This document shows, piece after piece, positions 1-5,178 of a stretch of DNA of 9,339 nt (position 1 is its first letter; each line of letters begins with the position of its first letter). A model generated the notes under the pieces. That model was not told where the DNA came from. It made no database searches and saw nothing but the letters and a program-made list of their open reading frames with translations. The DNA is taken from contig CAMBOW010000072.1 of NCBI GenBank assembly GCA_945869365.1, forward strand, positions 1 to 9,339, in the 5' to 3' direction. The stretch comes from Flavobacterium psychrophilum. GTDB lineage: Bacteria; Bacteroidota; Bacteroidia; Flavobacteriales; Flavobacteriaceae. Made by a program: the position numbers and the translations under genes.

Positions 1-118
1 CTTGTGGAAGTACGTCCAAGAGCAGTACCTCAACGCCAATGTTGGCAAAATGACAGGCAATGCCCGATCCCATAATGCCAGAACCTATTACAACGACTTT
101 TTTGATGTTTCGTTTCAT
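1..118 (-). CDS. 3-hydroxyacyl-CoA dehydrogenase, FadN-type, N-terminal fragment
   Basis: This is the first 39 codons of a gene that runs off the left edge. The enzyme oxidises 3-hydroxyacyl-CoA to 3-ketoacyl-CoA with NAD+ in the cytoplasmic beta-oxidation cycle. The visible part is a Rossmann first strand and turn, VVVIGSGIMGSG (residues 8-19), giving the GxGxxG dinucleotide-binding motif, followed by ACHFANIGVEVLLLD with an acidic end of the second strand. This closely resembles, from memory, the start of Bacillus FadN, where the dehydrogenase domain comes first and an enoyl-CoA hydratase domain follows; E. coli FadB and FadJ have the reverse order. Whether a hydratase domain follows here cannot be seen. 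The ATG at 116-118 lies 13 bases after the stop of the MarR gene, so the two are probably co-transcribed. Family assignment is strong; substrate chain length is unknown. Confidence 0.85.
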   Translation of the reverse strand, partial: MKRNIKKVVVIGSGIMGSGIACHFANIGVEVLLLDVLPQ

Positions 119-131
119 CGTATTGCGGATA

Positions 132-563
132 TTAGAATATTTTTTTATCAGTAATTAATTGGTTGATCGTTTCGGCCACCTCAAAAAAATGCGTCAATTT
201 TTCGGGAGCTACCCTTGATTTAATGAGTTCATTGAATTGAATCACCGTGTTTTTGGACAATTCTCGTTTTTCTTTTCCCAAATCGGTCAAGTAGCACAAC
301 ACGCCTCGGCCATCGTTGGGATTTTTGCGTTTTGTAATGAGTCCCTTTTCGGTTAATGTTTTTAAGGTGCGTGTTAAACTGGTGGCTTCCATGCCCATGC
401 GCGCACTGATTTCGGTAGCCGGCGTTCCTTTGTCTTTGTCTATGCTCAGTAAGGCAAACCCAATGGCCATCGATCCGTCATAATGGGCGGCTTGCTCATT
501 GTACAAACGAGCCACCGCTTGCCAAGTGGTCCGTAAGGTATAATCGATGGTTTGTTTATTCAT
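132..563 (-). CDS. MarR-family transcriptional regulator of fatty-acid degradation
   Basis: A 143-residue winged-helix regulator of normal MarR length, expected to act as a dimer on DNA. Residues about 1-40 form the N-terminal dimerisation helices. Residues about 46-95 form the winged helix-turn-helix: the recognition helix is around MEATSLTRTLKTL (58-70) and the wing carries NPNDGRGV (81-88) with the Asp-x-Arg pattern typical of MarR proteins. C-terminal helices complete the dimer interface. The open frame extends upstream to a TTG at 584, but the ATG at 563 is chosen because the -7 promoter box (582-589) overlaps the TTG and because relatives as I recall them start at MNKQTIDYTL-like sequence. 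It lies 13 bases before a 3-hydroxyacyl-CoA dehydrogenase and just downstream of an acyl-CoA ligase, so it probably senses acyl-CoA or fatty acid and represses this block. The ligand and regulatory sign are inferred. Confidence 0.9.
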   Translation of the reverse strand: MNKQTIDYTLRTTWQAVARLYNEQAAHYDGSMAIGFALLSIDKDKGTPATEISARMGMEATSLTRTLKTLTEKGLITKRKNPNDGRGVLCYLTDLGKEKRELSKNTVIQFNELIKSRVAPEKLTHFFEVAETINQLITDKKIF

Positions 564-581
564 TTGTGTTCGAATGTTATT

Positions 582-589
582 CAAATGTA
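582..589 (-). promoter_or_regulatory. Probable -7 box of the marR promoter
   Basis: Read on the minus strand this is TACATTTG, a perfect match to the Bacteroidetes TAnnTTTG element. It ends 18 bases before the ATG at 563, implying a leader of only about 11-14 bases. No good -33 TTG is present at the expected 17-23 base spacing, so the promoter may be weak or may rely on other contacts. The palindrome at 600-617 occupies the place where -33 would lie. Confidence 0.55.
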
Positions 590-599
590 ATACAATAAA

Positions 600-617
600 T
601 ACTATGCATGCATACTA
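600..617. promoter_or_regulatory. Palindrome, candidate MarR operator
   Basis: The 18-base sequence TACTATGCATGCATACTA is symmetric at 16 of 18 positions. Its core TATGCATGCATA (603-614) is a perfect 12-base palindrome. It sits directly upstream of the probable -7 box of the MarR gene, over the -33 region, where a bound dimer would block RNA polymerase. The size and symmetry fit MarR-type operators, which are commonly 16-20 base palindromes beside the regulator's own gene. Binding by this regulator is inferred. No second copy was found in the ligase promoter region. Confidence 0.45.
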
Positions 618-637
618 AATATGTTAAATTTTAGCAC

Positions 638-665
638 AAAAAAAAACTGCCCAAAAGTACAGTTT
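638..665 (-). terminator. Probable intrinsic terminator of the acyl-CoA ligase gene
   Basis: On the minus strand a 6-bp stem AAACTG/CAGTTT (arms 660-665 and 644-649) with a 10-base loop is followed by a run of T that continues to 638. It lies 18 bases past the ligase stop codon and before the marR promoter, suggesting that the ligase and the regulator are separate transcripts. The stem is short and low in G+C, so termination may be leaky. Confidence 0.5.
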
Positions 666-683
666 GATTGGATATACATTTCG

Positions 684-2456
684 CTAGCTGTATATTTTTT
701 GGTAAAGGTTTTTATACTTTTCCAAAATTATTTTTCGACGTAATTTCAAAGTTGGGGTGAGGTGACCTTCTTTTATGGACCACAATTCGGGAGTTAGTTC
801 AAATCGTTTGATGCGTTCCCAAGTACCGAATTTTTCGTTTAATGAAGTAATTTCCTCCTGGATTCGATCTAGGACTTGCGTGTTTTCAATCAAAGCTTGG
901 TTGGAATCACCCAACGAAATTTGGTGCAGTTTGGCCCATTCGCGTACAAAATCAAAATTGGGTTGAATAAAGGCCGCCGGCATTTTCTCGCCATCGCCAA
1001 TCACCATAATTTGCTCAATGAATCGGGATTGTTTCATGGCGTTTTCCAACAACTGTGGCGCAATGTATTTTCCTCCTGAAGTTTTAAACATTTCTTTTTT
1101 GCGGTCGGTTATTTTTAAGAAACCATCAGCGTCAAATTCGCCAATATCACCGGTATGGAAGTAGCCGTTTTGGATTGCTTCGGCCGTTTTCTCGGCATCT
1201 TTGTAGTAGCCCATCATCACGTTTGATCCTTTGCATAAAATTTCGCCGTCCTCTGCAATTTTAACTTCCACATGCTGAATTGGTTTTCCAACCGTACCCA
1301 CGCGAAATAAAAAATTACGCATGTCATTGACGGTAATCACCGGAGAGGTTTCGGTTAAGCCATACCCTTCCATGATGGGAATTTCGGCTGCAGCAAACAT
1401 GCGTGCCAATCGCGGTTGTAAGGCCGCACTCCCCGAAACAATTAAATCGAGTTCACCACCCAAGCCTTCTTTCCATTTGCTAAAAATGAGTTTGCGCGCC
1501 ATTTTGAGCTGCCATTCGTACCAGGCGCCATTTGCGCCATACGGCTTGTAGCGTAAACCCAAGTTGATGGCCCAAAAGAAAAGTGCCTTTTTAATTCCGC
1601 TGAGTTCAGCTCCTTTCGCATAAATTTTATCGTATACTTTTTCAATCAAGCGTGGAACGGCACTCATCACGTTGGGTTTTACTTCCTTGATGTTGTCGCC
1701 CACTTTTTCAATCGATTCACCAAAATAGACCGAAACACCATAACATTGGTAGAGGTACAAGATAAATCGCTCAAAAATATGGCAGACCGGCAGGAAGCTC
1801 AACGCTCTTGAATTACCGGCTTCAAAGGGGATTCGGGGTGCACTATTTAATAAATTAGACACAATGTTATCGTGCGACAACATCACGCCTTTGGGCTGTC
1901 CGGTGGTACCCGAGGTATAAATAATGGTAGCTAATTCTGACGGTTTTACACTGTTTTTTCGATCCTCTACCACATCTTGATTGGCCGAGTCGGAGCCTAA
2001 TTCGAGTAAACTTTGCCAGTTTGCACATCCTTCAATTTCATTAAAGGAGAATACCTGTTTAAGCAAAGGCGTTTGCGCTTGGATGCGCATTACTTTGTCA
2101 TAGACTTCCTGATCAGAAACAAAACAATAAATCGATTCGGAATGGTTCAAGATATAGGCGTAGTCTTCTTCAGATATGGTCGGGTAGATCGGTACGTTTT
2201 GGGCACCCGTTTGTAAAATGCCGGTGTCCATGATGTTCCATTCGGTTCGGTTGTTGGAAGAGATGAGGGCAATTTTATCGTTTTTTTGAACTCCCATCCT
2301 CAATAAGGCACGAGAGATTGCATTGGCTTTGTCTATAAACTGTTGCGTAGATGTTTTTTCCCATTGCCCATTGTATTTGGTTACAAAAGCATCGGCAATT
2401 GGGTAATTAGCCAATTGAAAGTATGGAAAGTCAAACAAGCGGGTAGGAGTAGTCAT
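684..2456 (-). CDS. Long-chain fatty acid-CoA ligase (AMP-forming)
   Basis: A complete 590-residue enzyme of the ANL adenylate-forming superfamily, normal length for long-chain acyl-CoA synthetases of the FadD15/ACSL group. It activates fatty acids to acyl-CoA through an acyl-adenylate using ATP and CoA, feeding beta-oxidation or lipid synthesis. Visible motifs are the phosphate-binding loop TSGTTGQPKG (181-190), YGLTETSP (365-372) of the adenylate site, the ribose-binding Asp in FHTGD (D437), the hinge ITDRKKE (D451, R452), the SGGKYIAP loop, and the C-terminal PTLKLRR with the likely catalytic lysine K571. No signal peptide or membrane helix is apparent. The open frame extends to a TTG at 2480, but the ATG at 2456 fits the family start (MTT.TRLFDFPY). 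It lies upstream of the MarR regulator and dehydrogenase, read in the same direction, and divergent from the envelope operon. Exact chain-length preference is not readable. Confidence 0.92.
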   Translation of the reverse strand: MTTPTRLFDFPYFQLANYPIADAFVTKYNGQWEKTSTQQFIDKANAISRALLRMGVQKNDKIALISSNNRTEWNIMDTGILQTGAQNVPIYPTISEEDYAYILNHSESIYCFVSDQEVYDKVMRIQAQTPLLKQVFSFNEIEGCANWQSLLELGSDSANQDVVEDRKNSVKPSELATIIYTSGTTGQPKGVMLSHDNIVSNLLNSAPRIPFEAGNSRALSFLPVCHIFERFILYLYQCYGVSVYFGESIEKVGDNIKEVKPNVMSAVPRLIEKVYDKIYAKGAELSGIKKALFFWAINLGLRYKPYGANGAWYEWQLKMARKLIFSKWKEGLGGELDLIVSGSAALQPRLARMFAAAEIPIMEGYGLTETSPVITVNDMRNFLFRVGTVGKPIQHVEVKIAEDGEILCKGSNVMMGYYKDAEKTAEAIQNGYFHTGDIGEFDADGFLKITDRKKEMFKTSGGKYIAPQLLENAMKQSRFIEQIMVIGDGEKMPAAFIQPNFDFVREWAKLHQISLGDSNQALIENTQVLDRIQEEITSLNEKFGTWERIKRFELTPELWSIKEGHLTPTLKLRRKIILEKYKNLYQKIYS

Positions 2457-2503
2457 AGGGTACTTTTTTGAGTCCTGCAAATTAATTAAAATATACCATA
2501 AAG

Positions 2504-2531
2504 CAAATACATTTTAGGTCGGTTGTCCCAA
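2504..2531 (-). promoter_or_regulatory. Candidate promoter of the acyl-CoA ligase gene
   Basis: On the minus strand TTG (2529-2531), 17 bases, then TGTATTTG (2504-2511), which differs from TAnnTTTG at one position. It lies 47 bases before the ATG at 2456. Two other near matches of the same quality (TTAATTTG, read on the minus strand at 2478-2485 and 2529-2536) make the exact start uncertain. The spacing of this one best fits the flavobacterial consensus. Confidence 0.35.
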
Positions 2532-2570
2532 ATTAACGCCAACAAGTTCGTCAAGTTCTATTTTAATTGG

Positions 2571-2578
2571 TAAATTTG
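2571..2578 (+). promoter_or_regulatory. Probable -7 box of the LtaS-like/phosphatase operon
   Basis: TAAATTTG is a perfect TAnnTTTG element. A weak -33 candidate, TTC at 2547-2549, lies 21 bases upstream. The box ends 18 bases before the ATG at 2597, the same distance as for the MarR gene. It falls inside the longest open frame beginning at TTG 2567, which argues against that earlier start. Confidence 0.55.
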
Positions 2579-2596
2579 GACCCACAGAAATTGCTT

Positions 2597-4525
2597 ATGA
2601 AAAAACATTTGCGCCTCAACGAATACAAGGTCTTGGGCTACCGAATTGCCTTGGCCTACGTGTTTTATTTCCTCGCTCGTGTCCTGTTTTATTTGTTTAA
2701 TGCCCATCTGCTAAAAGTTGATTCTATCTCCGATTTTTTTGCACTTTCCTATTTTGGACTAGCGTTTGATACTACGGCTATTCTGTATGTCAATGTACTG
2801 TTTATTTTGGCCTCGATTTTGCCCTTGTACAATAACACGACGCAGCGTTACCAAAAAGGCTTATTTTATCTTTATTTCACTACCAATTTACTGGCCTACG
2901 CGACCAACTTTATCGATTTTATTTACTACCAATACACCTATGCCCGCACCACCATTGTGGCACTGAGTGTTGTGGAGCACGAAACCAATAAGACCACCTT
3001 GTTTTTGAGTTTCTTGGTCGATTTTTGGTATGTGTTTGTGCTTTTCTTTTTGGTTTCCTTTTTCTGGATTTATCTCTATAAAAAAGTAACTGTTCCCTAT
3101 GAACGACCGTTAAAAAAACCACATTATTTTGGCTTTTCAATGGTGAGTTTTTTGCTTGTGGTTGCGTTGATTATTGGGGGAATTCGCGGTGGAGATTTTA
3201 GTAAAGCTACTCGGCCCATCAATATTTTGGACGCCAGTAAACACGTCAAAAATCAGGTGCATGCCGATGTGGTGTTGAATACGCCCTTTGCGATTATTCG
3301 CACCTTGTTTAGCAACAGTTTTATCAAACCGAATTATCCCGGAATTACCGAGGCGGTTATTGCTCAAAAGATTCAGCCCATTAAGCAGTACCACAACAAT
3401 CCACCCACAAAACCCAATATTGTGGTGTTTATTTTGGAAAGTTACGGTCGGGAATATTCGGGTGCGTTCAATGGCAATTTAAAAATACCGGATTACAAAA
3501 GCCATACGCCTTTTATCGATTCCTTGGCGCAGCACAGTTTAATTTTTCGCAACGCCTATGCCAACGGCCGTCAGTCCATACACGGAATGTCCTCGGTTTT
3601 AGCGGGGATTCCCTCCTTTAAAGATGCGTTTACTTCGTCGCCTTATCCCAAACAAAAGATCGAATCCTTGGTTTCTACCTTAGAAGGAATTGGCTACCAA
3701 ACTTCCTTTTTTCATGGTGCCGCCAACGGTTCAATGGGCTTCCAAGGTTTTGGTAATATTTTGGGTTTTGATGCCTATTACGGCCGCACCGAATTTAACG
3801 ACGATTCGCAATTTGATGGTTTTTGGGGCATCTGGGACGAACCATTTTTTCAGTTCATGAAACGCACCATTGATACACAGAAAGTGCCCTTTTTCTCTAC
3901 TATATTCACGGTTTCTTCGCACGAACCCTATATCATTCCAGAAAAATACAAATCCCGATTTAAAGAAGGTGAATTGATGATGCACAAATGTGTCGAATAC
4001 ACCGATTTTTCCTTGCAGCAATTTTTTAAGTCGGCCAAAAAAGAGCCTTGGTTTGCCAACACGATTTTTGTTTTTGTAGCCGATCATGGGAACCAAACCT
4101 ATTACAAAGAATACCAAAAACCGATTCAGCGTTTTGCGGTGCCGATTCTGTTTTATAAACCCAACAGCAACTATGTGGGCGTGAATGACGATTGGGCGCA
4201 GCAAATTGATATTTACCCCACGCTTTTGGATATGATTGGCTACCCCAAACCATTCAGAAGTTGGGGCCGCAGTTTGCTCGACAAATCGACTGAGCCGTTT
4301 GTGATCAATTCTACGGGAACGATTTATCAATTTGCCAAAGGCAACTACATTTGCACCTTTGACGGCCAAAAGGTTTTGGGTTTTTATGACAAAAATGACA
4401 AAGGCTTGGAGCACAATTTAATCGGGAAGCGCACTCCCGAAATGAACGCACTCGAATTGCAATGCAAGGCCTTTATTCAAGACTATATGCAGCGCATCGT
4501 CGATAAAAAAATGTACACCAAATAA
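2597..4525 (+). CDS. LTA synthase/MdoB-like sulfatase-fold membrane transferase
   Basis: A 642-residue inner-membrane enzyme. About five hydrophobic helices occupy residues 13-35, 47-78, 87-111, 135-161 and 177-196, followed by a large extracytoplasmic alkaline-phosphatase-superfamily domain from about residue 272, the same plan as LtaS. Predicted metal and catalytic residues can be matched to S. aureus LtaS: E281 in VVFILESYG (LtaS E255), S327 in NGRQSIHG (nucleophile, Thr300 in LtaS), H442 in SSHEP (H416), and D496-H497 in VADHGN (D475-H476). The family transfers phosphoglycerol or a similar group from a phospholipid to a lipid or glycan acceptor. A Gram-negative bacteroidete is not expected to make lipoteichoic acid, so the acceptor is unknown; a phosphoethanolamine transferase or a phosphatase/sulfatase role is possible. 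The ATG at 2597 is preferred over TTG 2567 because the -7 box lies between. It is followed after 6 bases by a membrane-anchored phosphatase and is probably co-transcribed with it. Confidence 0.88.
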   Translation: MKKHLRLNEYKVLGYRIALAYVFYFLARVLFYLFNAHLLKVDSISDFFALSYFGLAFDTTAILYVNVLFILASILPLYNNTTQRYQKGLFYLYFTTNLLAYATNFIDFIYYQYTYARTTIVALSVVEHETNKTTLFLSFLVDFWYVFVLFFLVSFFWIYLYKKVTVPYERPLKKPHYFGFSMVSFLLVVALIIGGIRGGDFSKATRPINILDASKHVKNQVHADVVLNTPFAIIRTLFSNSFIKPNYPGITEAVIAQKIQPIKQYHNNPPTKPNIVVFILESYGREYSGAFNGNLKIPDYKSHTPFIDSLAQHSLIFRNAYANGRQSIHGMSSVLAGIPSFKDAFTSSPYPKQKIESLVSTLEGIGYQTSFFHGAANGSMGFQGFGNILGFDAYYGRTEFNDDSQFDGFWGIWDEPFFQFMKRTIDTQKVPFFSTIFTVSSHEPYIIPEKYKSRFKEGELMMHKCVEYTDFSLQQFFKSAKKEPWFANTIFVFVADHGNQTYYKEYQKPIQRFAVPILFYKPNSNYVGVNDDWAQQIDIYPTLLDMIGYPKPFRSWGRSLLDKSTEPFVINSTGTIYQFAKGNYICTFDGQKVLGFYDKNDKGLEHNLIGKRTPEMNALELQCKAFIQDYMQRIVDKKMYTK

Positions 4526-4531
4526 CCGAAA

Positions 4532-5119
4532 ATGATGAAAAGTACCCGTAAAAAAATTGCTGTTGTTCTTGGAATAATCCTGCTTGTAGCAGTTGGAAAA
4601 TATGTCTACGACATGAATATCAACCACAATTTTGAAGTAATTACCGACGGAAAAGTATACAAATCGGGGGTAATTCCACCCGATCAAATTGCCGATTACG
4701 TGACCAAATACCACATCAAATCCATCATCGATTTGCGCATGCCCGGCACCAACGATTTGGTGTTGAATCCTGAAAACCCCGGTGAATTACAAGCCGAGCG
4801 TGATGCCGTAGCAAAAATTAAAGGCGTGAATTATTTTCCTAATCCGTCGGAGCAAGTGCCAAACGGAAAAAACATTGCAGTTTTCAGATCTATTTTAGAC
4901 AACAAAGCCAATTATCCCGTATTGATACATTGTTACCATGGCACAGGAAGAGCCGAATTGTATTCAGCCATTTACCGCATGGAATACGAAAACTTCACCA
5001 ATGAAGAGGCCCGAAACGGAGTGCGTACGCTCGTTAAATTCAGTTCATTTGACGACGGAAAGCCCAAAGGCGAATACCTAAAAGCGTATAAAACACGCAA
5101 GCAGTTACAAGAAAAATAA
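4532..5119 (+). CDS. Membrane-anchored cysteine phosphatase (DSP/PTP-like)
   Basis: A 195-residue protein. Basic residues (MMKSTRKK) precede one hydrophobic helix at about 9-24, which reads as an uncleaved signal anchor placing the rest outside the cytoplasm. The domain follows the bacterial dual-specificity/Siw14-like pattern: KVYKSGVIPPDQIADYV (41-57), then IKSIIDLR (62-69), then the signature HCYHGTGR (133-140) with nucleophile C134 and phosphate-binding R140, giving the CX5R motif. Relatives as I recall them read HCKHGADRTG; here the Asp before Arg is Gly and the Thr/Ser after it is Ala, so catalysis may be altered. No clear Asp general acid is visible around 101-110; E107 is one possibility. 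The start is ATG 4532 or the adjacent ATG 4535. It lies 6 bases after the LtaS-like gene and probably acts in the same envelope pathway, on a lipid or glycan phosphate rather than phosphotyrosine. The substrate is inferred. Confidence 0.8.
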   Translation: MMKSTRKKIAVVLGIILLVAVGKYVYDMNINHNFEVITDGKVYKSGVIPPDQIADYVTKYHIKSIIDLRMPGTNDLVLNPENPGELQAERDAVAKIKGVNYFPNPSEQVPNGKNIAVFRSILDNKANYPVLIHCYHGTGRAELYSAIYRMEYENFTNEEARNGVRTLVKFSSFDDGKPKGEYLKAYKTRKQLQEK

Positions 5120-5136
5120 GTAAAAGATAAGCAAAG

Positions 5137-5175
5137 AAAAAAGCCGTTTTGATTCACTTAACAACGGCTTTTTTT
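5137..5175. terminator. Bidirectional intrinsic terminator
   Basis: A perfect 12-bp inverted repeat, AAAAAAGCCGTT (5137-5148) and AACGGCTTTTTT (5163-5174), encloses a 14-base loop. On either strand the GC core is followed by a T run, so it can end both the rightward phosphatase operon (stop at 5119) and the leftward purL (stop at 5179). It fills nearly all of the space between the convergent genes. Confidence 0.85.
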
Positions 5176-5178
5176 ATA

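Noticed and set aside
2481..2566. A copy of the marR palindrome in the ligase promoter region, which would link both transcripts
   Set aside because: No TATGCATGCATA-like sequence is present. Only short AT-rich palindromes such as TTAATTAA (2482-2489) occur, and these are expected by chance.
3731..4414. A 227-codon open frame on the minus strand inside the LtaS-like gene
   Set aside because: It is antisense to a gene with clear catalytic motifs. Its translation is rich in basic and aromatic residues without domain motifs, and it has no promoter of its own. It is a frame shadow.
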